The translations under genes were made by a program, and so were the position numbers. A stretch of DNA of 64,000 nt from Nocardia mikamii NBRC 108933 (GTDB lineage: Bacteria; Actinomycetota; Actinomycetes; Mycobacteriales; Mycobacteriaceae). Shown here piece after piece: positions 7,689 to 16,745 of the stretch. Where the stretch lies: contig NZ_BDCM01000003.1 of the NCBI RefSeq assembly GCF_001613505.1, forward strand, positions 496,001 through 560,000, written 5' to 3'. Each line of letters opens with the position of its first letter. Within the stretch, counting starts at the first letter, position 1. Below the pieces are notes generated by a model. The model was given only the letters and a program-made list of their open reading frames with translations. It made no database searches and was not told the origin of the DNA.

Positions 7689-10616
7689 CTACGACTCGGC
7701 CGTCGACTTCGCTGCGGCCTTCTTCGCGGGCGCCTTCTTGGCCGCGGTCTTCTTCGCGGTCGCGGTGGTCTTCTTGGCCGTCGCCTTCGCCGCGGTCTTC
7801 TTGGCGGGCGCCTTCTTCGCGGTCTTCTTGGTCGCCTTCTTCACCGGCCCCTTGGCGCGGCGATCGGCGAGCAGTTCGGAGGCCCGCTCATCGGTGATCG
7901 ACTCCACCTCGTCACCCTTGCGCAGGCTGGCATTGGTTTCGCCATCGGTGACATACGGACCGAACCGCCCGTCCTTGATCACCATCGGCTTGCCGGTGGC
8001 GGAATCGTTGCCCATCTCCCGCAGCGGCGCCGCACTCGCCGCCTGACGTCCGCGCCGTTTGGGTTCGGCGTAGATCTTCAATGCCTCGTCCAAGGTCACG
8101 GTGAAGATCTGATCCTCGGTGGCCAGGGAGCGAGAGTCCGTGCCCTTCTTCAGATACGGGCCGTAGCGGCCGTTCTGCGCGGTGATCTCGTCACCCGATT
8201 CAGGATCCTTGCCGACCACGCGAGGCAGCGACAGCAATTTCAGCGCGTCCTCGAGGGTGATGGTCGACAGGTCCATCGACTTGAGCAGCGAGCCGGTCCG
8301 CGGTTTGGGTGCGGCTGCCTTCTTGGCGCCCTTCTTGGCGTCGAGATCGGCCTCCGGCTCGGGCAGGATTTCGGTGACATACGGCCCGAAGCGGCCCTCC
8401 TTGGCCACGATCCGGTGCCCGGTTTCGGGGTCCACGCCGAGCGAGCGCCCCTCCTGTGGGGTCGCGAACAGCTTCTCCGCCACCTCGGGAGTCAACTCGT
8501 CCGGCGGCAGATCGTCGGGCAGATTGGCGCGCTGGGAAACGGGATCGCCATCCGGATCGTCCGGGTTCTGGACCATGCGCTCCAGATACGGACCGAAGCG
8601 CCCGACCCGGACCACGATGTCGCGGTCCTGGTCGTCGGTGAACATCTTGATCGAGTTGACCTCGCGGGCATCGATATCGTCGAGCCGCTCACCGACCATC
8701 CGCTTCAGACCACCGGAGCGCGCCACCGATCCCTCGGCCCCGTGGTCACCACCGAAGTAGAAGCTGGTCAGCCAGTTTCCGCGCTGTTCACGACCGCCGG
8801 CGATGGCGTCGAGATCGTCTTCCATCGCCGCGGTGAAGTCGAAGTCGACCAAGCGGCCGAAATACTCCTCCAGCAGCCCGACCACCGCGAAGGCCACCCA
8901 GGACGGCACCAGCGCGCTGCCGCGTTTGTAGACGTAGCCGCGGTCCAGGATGGTCTTGATGATCGAGGCGTACGTCGAGGGGCGACCGATGCCCAGTTCC
9001 TCCAGCGCCTTGATCAACGACGCCTCGTTGTAGCGCGGGGGCGGGTTGGTGGTGTGCCCGTCGGGCGTCAGCTCGGTGGCGTTGACGTTCTGGCCCTCGG
9101 TCAGGGCGGGCAGCCGCGATTCCGCATCGTCGGACTGACCGCCCGCGTCCTCGTCGACACTTTCCACGTAGGCCTTGAGGAAGCCCGCGAAGGTGATGGT
9201 GCGGCCGGACGCGGAGAACACGCATTCCTCGCCGGTGCCGGCGCGGCCGGTGATCCGGACCGTCAGCGTGGTGCCGCGCGCGTCGGCCATCTGCGAGGCG
9301 ACCGTGCGCTGCCAGATCAGCTCGTAGAGCCGGAATTCGTCCTGATCCAGCCGGGCATGCAGCTGGCCCGGCGTGGCGAACGTATCACCGGCGGGCCGGA
9401 TCGCCTCGTGCGCCTCCTGCGCGTTCTTGACCTTGCGGGTGTACTGCCGCGGCGTCGGATGGACGAACTCCGGGCCGTACAGCTGGGTCGCCTGCGCCCG
9501 CGCCGCGCTGATCGCCGACTCCGACAACGTCGTGGAGTCGGTTCGCATGTAGGTGATGTAGCCGTTCTCGTACAGCCGCTGCGCCACCCGCATCGTGCGC
9601 TCGGAACCGAACCGGAGTTTGCGCGCGGCCTCCTGCTGCAGCGTCGAGGTCATGAAGGGCGCATAGGGCCGACGGGTGTACGGCTTGGATTCGACCGAGG
9701 TGACCTGGAAATCCGCCTTCTCCAACCCGGCGGCCAGCCGCCGTGCCGCGGCTTCGTCGAGGACGGTGACACCGTTGCGGGACTTGAGCTGACCGTCGGA
9801 TCCGAAATCCCGGCCGCCCGCGACGCGGGAACCGTCGACGGTGACGAGCCGCGCACCGAAGATCCGCGGGTTGGCCTCATCGCTCTCACGGCCACCGGCG
9901 TCGAATTTCGCCGCGATATCCCAGTACTCCGCGGAACGGAACGCGATGCGCTCCCGCTCGCGCTGCACGACGATCCGCGTCGCCACCGACTGCACACGTC
10001 CCGCCGACAGCCGCGGCATGACCTTCTTCCACAGCACGGGGCTGACCTCGTAGCCGTAGAGACGGTCGAGGATGCGCCGGGTTTCCTGTGCGTCGACGAG
10101 GTCGTTGTCGAGTTCGCGGGTGTCGGCCGCGGCGGCGCGAATGGCCGGCTCGGTGATTTCGTGGAACACCATGCGCCGGACCGGAATCTTCGGCTTCAGC
10201 GTCTCGAGCAGATGCCAGGCGATGGCCTCGCCCTCGCGGTCGGGGTCGGTGGCCAGATAGAGCTCGTCGGCATCGCGCAGCAGCGTCTTCAGCTCCGAGA
10301 CCTTGGCCTTCTTGTCCGGACTGACGACATAGATCGGCTCGAAATCGTGGTCGACGTCGACACCCAGCCGGGCCCAGGACTGGCCCTTGTATTTGGCCGG
10401 CACATCCGCGGCACCGCGCGGAAGATCCCGGATATGGCCGACGGACGCCTCGACCGTATAACCGCGGCCCAGATAGGGCGCGATCTTGCGTGCCTTGGTC
10501 GGCGACTCGACGATGACGAGACGACGCAGGGGACGCCCCCGGCCGGCTGCGGCCGCATCGGGCCCGGCGGAGGCCGCATCGGGAGTCGGCGATGCACCGC
10601 GGTCTCGTGTTGCCAC
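7689..10616 (-). CDS. topA: DNA topoisomerase I (type IA)
   Basis: Predicted 975 residues. It relaxes negative supercoils through a 5'-phosphotyrosyl intermediate. The TOPRIM domain begins LRRLVIVESPTKARK and holds the acidic TDPDREGEA motif. The active-site motif is ENGYITYMRTDST with catalytic Tyr about 356. The C-terminal half has four copies of a TopoI repeat recognisable by GRFGPYV or GRYGPYL and no zinc fingers, as in mycobacteria. The last 50 residues are a Lys/Ala-rich histone-H1-like tail, important for processivity in mycobacterial TopA. The start was set at GTG 10616, 11 nt after AGGAAAGG; the upstream in-frame GTG lies too close to that site. It precedes holB by 87 bp. Confidence 0.96.
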   Translation of the reverse strand: MATRDRGASPTPDAASAGPDAAAAGRGRPLRRLVIVESPTKARKIAPYLGRGYTVEASVGHIRDLPRGAADVPAKYKGQSWARLGVDVDHDFEPIYVVSPDKKAKVSELKTLLRDADELYLATDPDREGEAIAWHLLETLKPKIPVRRMVFHEITEPAIRAAAADTRELDNDLVDAQETRRILDRLYGYEVSPVLWKKVMPRLSAGRVQSVATRIVVQRERERIAFRSAEYWDIAAKFDAGGRESDEANPRIFGARLVTVDGSRVAGGRDFGSDGQLKSRNGVTVLDEAAARRLAAGLEKADFQVTSVESKPYTRRPYAPFMTSTLQQEAARKLRFGSERTMRVAQRLYENGYITYMRTDSTTLSESAISAARAQATQLYGPEFVHPTPRQYTRKVKNAQEAHEAIRPAGDTFATPGQLHARLDQDEFRLYELIWQRTVASQMADARGTTLTVRITGRAGTGEECVFSASGRTITFAGFLKAYVESVDEDAGGQSDDAESRLPALTEGQNVNATELTPDGHTTNPPPRYNEASLIKALEELGIGRPSTYASIIKTILDRGYVYKRGSALVPSWVAFAVVGLLEEYFGRLVDFDFTAAMEDDLDAIAGGREQRGNWLTSFYFGGDHGAEGSVARSGGLKRMVGERLDDIDAREVNSIKMFTDDQDRDIVVRVGRFGPYLERMVQNPDDPDGDPVSQRANLPDDLPPDELTPEVAEKLFATPQEGRSLGVDPETGHRIVAKEGRFGPYVTEILPEPEADLDAKKGAKKAAAPKPRTGSLLKSMDLSTITLEDALKLLSLPRVVGKDPESGDEITAQNGRYGPYLKKGTDSRSLATEDQIFTVTLDEALKIYAEPKRRGRQAASAAPLREMGNDSATGKPMVIKDGRFGPYVTDGETNASLRKGDEVESITDERASELLADRRAKGPVKKATKKTAKKAPAKKTAAKATAKKTTATAKKTAAKKAPAKKAAAKSTAES

Positions 10617-10684
10617 CGGCGAACACACCTTTCCTGTCGACCCGCGCGGCGCAGGCGCGCGGCGCGCGGCTGGGGCAAGAGGGA

Positions 10685-10716
10685 GAGACAAATGTCTCCC
10701 GCCAGAGACGTTTATA
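10685..10716 (-). promoter_or_regulatory. topA promoter-proximal dyads
   Basis: On the minus strand TATAAA (10716-10711) is a possible -10. Just after it come GTCTC (10709-10705), GAGACA (10698-10693) and TGTCTC (10690-10685). The middle element can pair with either neighbour, and the last two form a perfect 6-bp dyad with a 2-base gap near the start of the leader. An operator or a small leader switch is possible. Confidence 0.35.
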
Positions 10717-10860
10717 CCGTGTTTCGCTGTCGTGGAGTCCGCACTGCGGACCCGCGACCCAGGAGTCTCGGCTGTTCTGCGCGGTACTTCCCCGTCGGTA
10801 CCGTCCGAACCGAAATGGCTGCGAACTGCAGAAAAACACCCTTGTGGGCAACTCGATCAC

Positions 10861-10883
10861 ATCGAAAAGCCCCGGTTTTCGAT
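10861..10883. repeat. 8-bp inverted repeat upstream of topA
   Basis: ATCGAAAA, seven bases, TTTTCGAT. It lies between the cspA terminator and the topA promoter region. Role unknown. Confidence 0.4.
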
Positions 10884-10907
10884 CGAGTCTACTTCCCCCG
10901 CATATGA

Positions 10908-10943
10908 CTCGTCCCTCACCGCGTGCTCGCGGTGAGGGACGAG
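10908..10943. terminator. Terminator hairpin after cspA
   Basis: Perfect 16-bp stem with a 4-base loop (TGCT), 25 bp past the cspA stop on the minus strand. No U-tract follows, like the other strong hairpins in this window. Confidence 0.75.
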
Positions 10944-10968
10944 AGATCGGACTTGTTGGGTTACTCGC

Positions 10969-11175
10969 TCAGCTGAGCGCGCGAACTCCGGTGGCCTGCG
11001 GGCCCTTGGTGCCCTGGCCGACCTCGAATTCGACCTTCTGGTTCTCCTCGAGGGTACGGAAGCCCGAACCCTGAATCTCGGAGTAGTGGACGAAGACGTC
11101 AGCGGAGCCGTCCTCGGGCGCGATGAAGCCGAACCCCTTCTCCGCGTTGAACCACTTCACAGTTCCCTGTGCCAT
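10969..11175 (-). CDS. cspA: Cold-shock protein CspA family
   Basis: A 68-residue single cold-shock domain that binds single-stranded RNA and DNA. The RNP1 motif KGFGFIAP (residues 13-20) and the RNP2-type motif VFVHYSEI are intact, and the N-terminus GTVKWFN is typical. ATG 11175 is preceded by GAAGGA six bases upstream. The gene matches Rv3648c in position between topA and the helicase. A strong hairpin follows the stop, and a leader region of up to about 400 bp separates it from the divergent helicase, so post-transcriptional control is possible. Confidence 0.97.
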   Translation of the reverse strand: MAQGTVKWFNAEKGFGFIAPEDGSADVFVHYSEIQGSGFRTLEENQKVEFEVGQGTKGPQATGVRALS

Positions 11176-11610
11176 TCTGTTCCTTCTCTTTCCATACCGG
11201 AACGGCGGACAAGTTAGGTTGGTCCACCGGGTCCGTTCCGACCGCTGTACTCTGTTCCCCCTGCAGGAAGCTTCAAGCACACCGTTCGCAACATCGATCC
11301 TGCTGATGGTTTGGACCTTTGATCCGTTCCCTCGAACACAGAAGCTTGCGACCGAGAACCAGTGAACCATGTCCGCGCGCAATTCGACAGCCGAGTTACC
11401 GACAATTTGCAAAAAAGATGATCTTGCGAATGTGCAGGTGAGGGGCACAATGCCCAAATCCAAACTTGAAGTAGGTTTGCTTGGCGATAACCGAGCAGGC
11501 GTCAGGCAAACAGACTGTGACGCAGGTCGCTACTCGGTAGTGAATTGGCAGCTCGGGCGAACGCGGCACACACGGTTCACACTTTCTTCGCGTCGCAGGG
11601 TCTCGGTCCG
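11176..11610. other. Divergent leader region cspA / helicase
   Basis: About 435 bp between the cspA and helicase starts. It is less GC-rich than its neighbours, especially 11390-11520. It must hold both promoters and a cspA leader; I could not fix a confident -10/-35 pair for either gene. Short frames here have no ribosome site and no protein-like composition. Confidence 0.4.
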
Positions 11611-13986
11611 ATGAATCCGAAAGGCCCGGGATCGGACGCCGCCCCCGCCGAGACGACCGGCTACGGGACATCGTTGCTGAATCGTGTCCTATTCGGAGTG
11701 CCCGATGCGGAGAGTCGTATCACTCATGTGACCGAACTCCCGGCCCGGGCGGCGCGCAGCACCGGCTGGCCTTCCTGGGCTGCCCCGGACGTAGTCGACG
11801 CGCTGCGGGAATCTGGTGTCGACGCGCCGTGGACGCATCAGATTCGAACCGCGGAGCTGGCCGCCGCCGGCACACACGTCGTCGTCTGCACCGGCACCGC
11901 CTCGGGCAAATCCCTGGGTTATCAGCTGCCGGTATTGACCGACCTGCGGCGGGATCCGCGAGCGACCGCTCTGTATATATCGCCGACCAAAGCGCTCGGG
12001 GCCGATCAATTCCGCGCGGCAGCGCAGCTGACCCATGCCGGCAGCCTGCGTGATATCCATCCGGCCACCTACGACGGCGATACTCCGCCCGAGGTCAGGC
12101 AGTGGGTGCGGGCGAATGCGCGGTGGTTGTTCACCAATCCCGACATGCTCCACATCGGCATCCTGCGGGCCCACCAGCGCTGGGCGCGGATGCTGCGGCG
12201 GCTGCGTTACGTGGTGGTCGACGAATGCCATGCCTATCGAGGTGTATTCGGATCCCAGGTCGCGATGGTGCTACGCCGGCTGCGGCGGCTGGCCGCACAC
12301 TACGGCGCGAACCCGACCTTCGTCCTGTGCTCGGCGACCAGCGCGGATCCGGCCGCGGCCGCCGAACGGCTGATCGGTGCGCCGGTGACCGCGGTGACCG
12401 ACGACGGTTCCCCACAGGGCGCGCGGACGGTCGCCCTGTGGGAACCCCCGCTGCTCGGCGAGCTCAGCGGCGAGAACGGCGCCCCGGTGCGGCGGGCGGC
12501 CACCACGGAGGCCGCCCGGATCATGACCGACCTGGTCGTCGAGGGTGCGCGGACATTGACCTTCGTTCGCTCCCGCCGGGCCGCCGAGGTCGTCGCCATC
12601 GACGTGCAGCGCATGCTCGCCGAGGTGGACCCGTCGCTGGCCGGGCGCGTGGCGGCCTACCGGGCCGGATATCTGGCCGAGGACCGGCGCGAACTGGAGA
12701 ACGGCCTCGCGGACGGGTCGCTGCTGGGGGCGGCCACCACGACCGCACTCGAACTGGGCGTCGACATCGCCGGACTGGATGCCGTGGTGATGGCGGGTTT
12801 TCCGGGAACCGTCGCCTCGTTCTGGCAGCAGGCGGGCCGAGCCGGACGTCGCACCCAGGGCTCGCTGGTGCTACTGGTAGCCCGCGACGATCCGCTCGAC
12901 ACCTACCTCGTCCATCACCCGCACGCCCTGCTGGACAAGCCGGTCGAGGCGACCATCACCGATCCGCACAATCCCTACGTAGCCGGACCGCATCTGCTGT
13001 GCGCGGCCTGCGAACATCCCCTGACCGACGCCGAGATCGACGACCTCGGCGTCGGGGACGTGGCCGCCGACCTCGCCGCGCAGGGGCTGATCAAGCGCCG
13101 GGAGAACGGCGGTGGACCGGCCCGCTGGTATCCGACCTCGAGCGCCTATCCGCACGACGACGTCGACGTCCGGGGCGGAATCGGCTCCCAGATCGCGATC
13201 GTCGACGCGACCAGCGGCAGGCTGCTGGGCAGCGCGGATTCCGGGCGGGCGCCCGCGACGCTGCACGCCGGTGCCGTGCATCTCCATCAAGGCGAGACCT
13301 ACGTGGTCGACGAACTGGACCTCGAGGCCGGGGTCGCGTTCGTCCACCCCGAGCAGCCCGGTTGGACCACCAGCGCCCGGATGGTCACCTCGGTCGCGAT
13401 CGACGATCGCACCCACGAACAGGCGTACGGCCGCGTGACCGCCGCCCTGGCCAGGGTCCGGGTAACGCGCCAGGTGGTCGGTTATCTGCGCACGCTTCCC
13501 AGCGGAGAGGTCCTCGACCTCATCGAACTCGATATGCCCGAGCAGACGCTGCCGACCCAGGCCGTGTTCTACACCGTCACGCCGCGACTACTGGCCGCGG
13601 CGGGGATCGAGCCGCGCCGCGTGGCCGGCGCCCTGCACGCCGCCGAACATGCCGCGATCGGGATGTTGCCGCTGGTCGCGAGCTGCGACCGCTGGGATGT
13701 GGGCGGCGTGTCCATCGCCGAGCACCCCGATACCGGGCTGCCCACCGTCTTCGTCTACGACGGCCATCGGGGCGGGGCAGGGTTCGCCGAGCGCGGCTTC
13801 GCCCGGTTGCGGACCTGGTTGGCGGCGACGCGGGCGGCCATCGCCTCCTGTTCGTGCCCACAGGGCTGCCCCTCGTGCGTGCAATCCCCCAAATGCGGCA
13901 ACGGCAATTCCCCGTTGGACAAGGAAGGCGCGGCCGCCCTGCTGACGGCCGTCCTCTCCGATCTGCCCGACGAGGCACCGAACTGA
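11611..13986 (+). CDS. DEAD/DEAH-box helicase, MrfA-type with DUF1998 zinc site
   Basis: A 791-residue superfamily 2 helicase, the Rv3649 counterpart. WTHQIRTAE precedes Walker A CTGTASGKS (an atypical P-loop normal in this family). Motif II is DECH in VVVDECHAYRG, motif III is CSATS, and motif VI lies in QQAGRAGR. The C-terminal DUF1998 region carries the four-cysteine cluster CSCPQGCPSCVQSPKC. Bacillus MrfA members repair mitomycin-induced damage, so a DNA repair role is likely but not shown here. ATG 11611 was chosen to match family N-termini; the Shine-Dalgarno (CAGGG) is weak. The gene is divergent from cspA and convergent with the tad operon. Confidence 0.9.
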   Translation: MNPKGPGSDAAPAETTGYGTSLLNRVLFGVPDAESRITHVTELPARAARSTGWPSWAAPDVVDALRESGVDAPWTHQIRTAELAAAGTHVVVCTGTASGKSLGYQLPVLTDLRRDPRATALYISPTKALGADQFRAAAQLTHAGSLRDIHPATYDGDTPPEVRQWVRANARWLFTNPDMLHIGILRAHQRWARMLRRLRYVVVDECHAYRGVFGSQVAMVLRRLRRLAAHYGANPTFVLCSATSADPAAAAERLIGAPVTAVTDDGSPQGARTVALWEPPLLGELSGENGAPVRRAATTEAARIMTDLVVEGARTLTFVRSRRAAEVVAIDVQRMLAEVDPSLAGRVAAYRAGYLAEDRRELENGLADGSLLGAATTTALELGVDIAGLDAVVMAGFPGTVASFWQQAGRAGRRTQGSLVLLVARDDPLDTYLVHHPHALLDKPVEATITDPHNPYVAGPHLLCAACEHPLTDAEIDDLGVGDVAADLAAQGLIKRRENGGGPARWYPTSSAYPHDDVDVRGGIGSQIAIVDATSGRLLGSADSGRAPATLHAGAVHLHQGETYVVDELDLEAGVAFVHPEQPGWTTSARMVTSVAIDDRTHEQAYGRVTAALARVRVTRQVVGYLRTLPSGEVLDLIELDMPEQTLPTQAVFYTVTPRLLAAAGIEPRRVAGALHAAEHAAIGMLPLVASCDRWDVGGVSIAEHPDTGLPTVFVYDGHRGGAGFAERGFARLRTWLAATRAAIASCSCPQGCPSCVQSPKCGNGNSPLDKEGAAALLTAVLSDLPDEAPN

Positions 13987-14339
13987 TCGGAGCGGCCCAC
14001 ATTTCGGGCCATGACCTGCTCGAATCCGTTTCGTGACGATGCGGACACCGTCGGTAGACGTGGGCGCCTCCCACACCGGCGGGCCGCGTCCCGGATTCGA
14101 GGGCGACTACCCTCTGCTCGAATAAAGAGGAAGTCGATCATGTTAACCGGCGCATTGCCCTAGCGAATAACGGCCATGTGGGCATTCACATGTGTGCATT
14201 TATCTGAATCCCGCAGCGCCGAATGCTTGCACAATTGCGCCCACGGAATTGAATGCCGAGCGAATGGGAAATCACGACACTTAACGCGACATGCTGTGGC
14301 TCCGGTCACCCATTCTTTCTCACACCAACCGCCCGGTAT
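13987..14339. other. Convergent intergenic gap with AT-rich part
   Basis: About 350 bp between the helicase end and the tad operon end. The stretch 14110-14340 is clearly less GC-rich than the flanks. It holds a perfect inverted repeat, CATGTG-N6-CACATG (14175-14192), and only a very short frame after GAGGAAG near 14130. Mycobacteria carry variable genes here. No gene was recognised. Confidence 0.4.
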
Positions 14340-14750
14340 TCATGATCGCTTTCCCGCACTCACCGGACCGGCCCGCGCGACCGCCACAACTGATCGCTTG
14401 CCCAAAAGAGCGAGCGGCACCGAACCGTCGACGGTGACCGTCACATCCCAATCCCGGATCGAACATGTGCGCAGCCGCATACGCATTCGCCGCACCACCG
14501 AATCCGCTTGTTCACAGGCCGCCTCGGCGCCGGAATCCAGCGCGCCCGCCGCGGCCAATGCCGCCGAATCGGCGGCACTCTGCGCCAGGTGGCGTCCGCA
14601 GACCACCGCCGCGAACTGCACGATGACGATCGTCACCACCAGCAGTGCGGTGAGTGCCAGACATGCGGTGACGGTGGCGCCCCCGTCGCACCGGCGGCAG
14701 CGGCACGCGGCCGGCGCCGTCGTGGCCCGCGCCAGTCCGTCCGCTGTCAT
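14340..14750 (-). CDS. TadE/TadG-like pseudopilin (Rv3654c-like)
   Basis: A 136-residue protein with one N-terminal hydrophobic segment after a basic Cys-rich leader (CRCRRCDGGATVTACLALTALLVV...). It resembles the helicase/secretion-neighbourhood TadE-like family. The cleavage-like Gly is followed by ATVTA, so the Glu normally found at +5 of prepilins is missing. The rest is an extracytoplasmic domain with QSAADSAALAAAGAL and three further Cys. It is the last gene of the tad operon; its start overlaps the previous stop by ATGA. It is probably a minor structural component of a tad-type surface structure. Confidence 0.75.
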   Translation of the reverse strand: MTADGLARATTAPAACRCRRCDGGATVTACLALTALLVVTIVIVQFAAVVCGRHLAQSAADSAALAAAGALDSGAEAACEQADSVVRRMRMRLRTCSIRDWDVTVTVDGSVPLALLGKRSVVAVARAGPVSAGKRS

Positions 14751-15094
14751 CGGGACTCTCCCGGTTCGCGCACGGCGACCGCCTCGGCCCGTAACCGCAG
14801 CATGGGCAGCAGCGGCGCCCGCGCCCGGACGACGGCGACGACCCGGTCACCCTCCGCACGCACCTCGATATCGGCACCGGGCGGTGCCACCCGCTGTGCT
14901 GCCGGCAGGGCCTCCACTTCCGCGCCGCGCGCCGTGAGACGAGCCGCTTCGCGAGCGGCGTCGATACAGCGGATCTGCATCGACGCCGCCAGCAACGCTC
15001 CCAGGCAGAGCACGACGACCACGACCACCGCCGCCAGCGCGATCGCCGCCTCGACCGTGACCGCGCCCCGCTCGCTCGTGCGGGCCGACCTCAT
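14747..15094 (-). CDS. TadE-like minor pilin
   Basis: A 115-residue protein. The leader MRSARTSERG is followed by AVTVEAAIALAAVVVVVVLCL, so the Gly/+5 Glu prepilin-peptidase site is present (G before AVTVE). One membrane helix, then an extracytoplasmic beta-rich part. It corresponds to Rv3655c. Both ends overlap neighbours by ATGA, implying translational coupling from the Flp gene upstream. No prepilin peptidase gene is in this window. Confidence 0.82.
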   Translation of the reverse strand: MRSARTSERGAVTVEAAIALAAVVVVVVLCLGALLAASMQIRCIDAAREAARLTARGAEVEALPAAQRVAPPGADIEVRAEGDRVVAVVRARAPLLPMLRLRAEAVAVREPGESR

Positions 15095-15303
15095 ACGGTG
15101 GTGTTCAGCGCCCTGTCGATGATCTTGGTCAGCGCGTTGACGATGGAGTCGCCGGTCACCACGGTGTAGAGCACCGCCCCGAACGCCGCCGCGGCGATCG
15201 TCCCGATGGCGTATTCGGCCGTACTCATGCCGTCGTCGGACACCGCTGCCTGGATCAGCCGCGAACGTAGTTCTCGCACAACCGATTGCGTTGCCGTCAG
15301 CAT
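15091..15303 (-). CDS. Flp-type major pilin, DUF4244 family
   Basis: A 70-residue protein. The basic leader ends in DDG and is followed by MSTAEYAIGTIAAAAFGAVLYTVV, a class III prepilin signature with Glu at +5. The mature peptide would be about 44 residues, the size of Flp pilins. It matches Rv3656c. ATG 15303 is preceded by AGGGGAG. The 57-bp gap after tadC is one of the few breaks in this otherwise overlapping operon, so this gene may be expressed at a higher level. Confidence 0.87.
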   Translation of the reverse strand: MLTATQSVVRELRSRLIQAAVSDDGMSTAEYAIGTIAAAAFGAVLYTVVTGDSIVNALTKIIDRALNTTV

Positions 15304-15360
15304 CGCTCTCCCCTTTCTCTACGGTCGGCGCGGCGGATCCGCACCGAGTCTCTCGTGTGG

Positions 15361-15957
15361 TCACCACAACCCACCGCCGAGTACTCGACCGGCCAGTCCG
15401 GCGACCACCGGCACGATGCCGAGACAGACGAAGGCCGGCAGGAAGCACAGCCCGAGCGGACCGCTGATGAGTACGCCCGCGCGTTCCGCACGCGCGGCGG
15501 CCGCATCCTCGACCGCCGCGCGGCACTTCTCGGCGAGTTCGGAGACCGCACCGGTCAGGGCCGCACCGGAGCGGGCCGAACGGCGTACCAGCCGGGCGAG
15601 CGCGGACATCTCCGCCCCGGGCGCTTCCCGGGCCGCGCGCTCCCATGCGGTGACCGGATCCGCGCCCAGCGCCAGCAGATCCGCCGCCCGGCGCAGCGCC
15701 GAGGCGAAGGGTTCCGGGGCGATCGGGGCCACCGCGCGCGCCGCAGTGGCGGTCGGCAGGCCCGCCCGCAGGCAGGAGGCGAGCAGATCGAGTGCCGAGG
15801 CCACCGCCAGCGGGTCACCGGCGGCCGGGCGCAGGTCTTGTCGCGGCATGGGTGGGGCGCCGCGAGCCACGCGGAGGCGGGCGACCGGTGTGATCCGGCC
15901 CGGAAGGGCCAGCAGCGCGGCACCGGAACAGAGCAGTGCCATCGGAAGGCCGCTCAT
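15361..15957 (-). CDS. TadC-like inner membrane platform protein (type II secretion F domain)
   Basis: A 198-residue protein with an N-terminal hydrophobic segment, a GspF-like helical core (LDLLASCLRAGLPTATAARAV) and a C-terminal membrane helix pair around GPLGLCFLPAFVCLGIVPVV. It corresponds to Rv3657c. It pairs with the TadB-like protein to form the platform on which TadA acts. ATG 15957 overlaps the tadB stop by ATGA; a longer upstream frame was rejected because it would cross into tadB. Confidence 0.85.
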   Translation of the reverse strand: MSGLPMALLCSGAALLALPGRITPVARLRVARGAPPMPRQDLRPAAGDPLAVASALDLLASCLRAGLPTATAARAVAPIAPEPFASALRRAADLLALGADPVTAWERAAREAPGAEMSALARLVRRSARSGAALTGAVSELAEKCRAAVEDAAAARAERAGVLISGPLGLCFLPAFVCLGIVPVVAGLAGRVLGGGLW

Positions 15958-16745
15958 ACCGATACCCGCCGAGTGATGGCATCCGCCCACAGCAATCCCA
16001 CGCCGATCAGTCCGGCGCCCAGTGGAGAGACGATGGTTCCGACCCCTCGGCTCATCAGCACCTGCAGCGGGTGCGCGCCCATCAACTGTCCGAGCGCGAT
16101 GCCCAGGAGCGGAAGACCGGCCAGCACCGCTGCGCTGGCACGTGCACCCGCCAGCGCTGCGGTCGTGCGGTCGCTGAATCGCATCCGCCCGGCGAGATCG
16201 TCGCGGGCCGCGCTCAACAGTTCCGCCAGTGCCAGGCCGTGCCGCTCGGCCACCTCCCACGCGTCCGCGACACGATCGAGTTCGCTTGTGACGGCGCAGG
16301 TTCGGCCGCGCAATCCGTCCGCGGCCGAACCACCGAGCCGGGCCCGGGCGGCACTCACCGCGAAGGCCGCTCCGGCGGCTCCGCCGATCTCCGCGGCCGC
16401 GACCGCGGCGGCAGCGCTGGGATGCGCGCCCGTGCGCAGTTCACCGATCACCACTTCCAGTCCTTCCAGCAGTTTCCGGCATTCGCTGTCGTGGCGGCGT
16501 TCCGCACGGCGATTCTTCGCGCGCACGGTCAACGTGGCGGCCAGCACCACGGCCGCACCCGCTACCCCGGGACCGAGGACGACCGCCGCCACCACGGCCG
16601 AAGCCGTCACGCCGCGAATGATCCAGCGACTCCGAATATTTCGATTCCCGTTCGGCCGTCCATACAGAGCACGCAGCCGGTGCCGCCGGGTCGGGGTCGG
16701 CAGGAGCAGCAGGGCTCCCGCACCGCACAGCAGACTCACCGTCAT
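15954..16745 (-). CDS. TadB-like inner membrane platform protein (type II secretion F domain)
   Basis: A 263-residue protein corresponding to Rv3658c. N-terminal hydrophobic segments are followed by a cytoplasmic GspF domain (ECRKLLEGLEVVIGELRTGAHPSAA) and C-terminal membrane helices (ASAAVLAGLPLLGIALGQ, GLIGVGLLWADAI). ATG 16745 overlaps the tadA stop and its own stop overlaps tadC, both as ATGA. Role: assembly platform of a Flp/tad-type pilus or secretion machine. Confidence 0.86.
   Translation of the reverse strand: MTVSLLCGAGALLLLPTPTRRHRLRALYGRPNGNRNIRSRWIIRGVTASAVVAAVVLGPGVAGAAVVLAATLTVRAKNRRAERRHDSECRKLLEGLEVVIGELRTGAHPSAAAAVAAAEIGGAAGAAFAVSAARARLGGSAADGLRGRTCAVTSELDRVADAWEVAERHGLALAELLSAARDDLAGRMRFSDRTTAALAGARASAAVLAGLPLLGIALGQLMGAHPLQVLMSRGVGTIVSPLGAGLIGVGLLWADAITRRVSV

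Noticed and set aside
7689..7840. Repetitive DNA at the 3' end of topA
   Set aside because: Explained by Lys and Ala codons of the basic tail, not a mobile or regulatory repeat.
8415..10907. 830-codon open frame on the plus strand
   Set aside because: Antisense to topA, which has complete type IA topoisomerase motifs.
12102..14036. 644-codon alternative frame on the plus strand
   Set aside because: Overlaps the helicase in another frame; Arg/Gly-rich composition, no motif.
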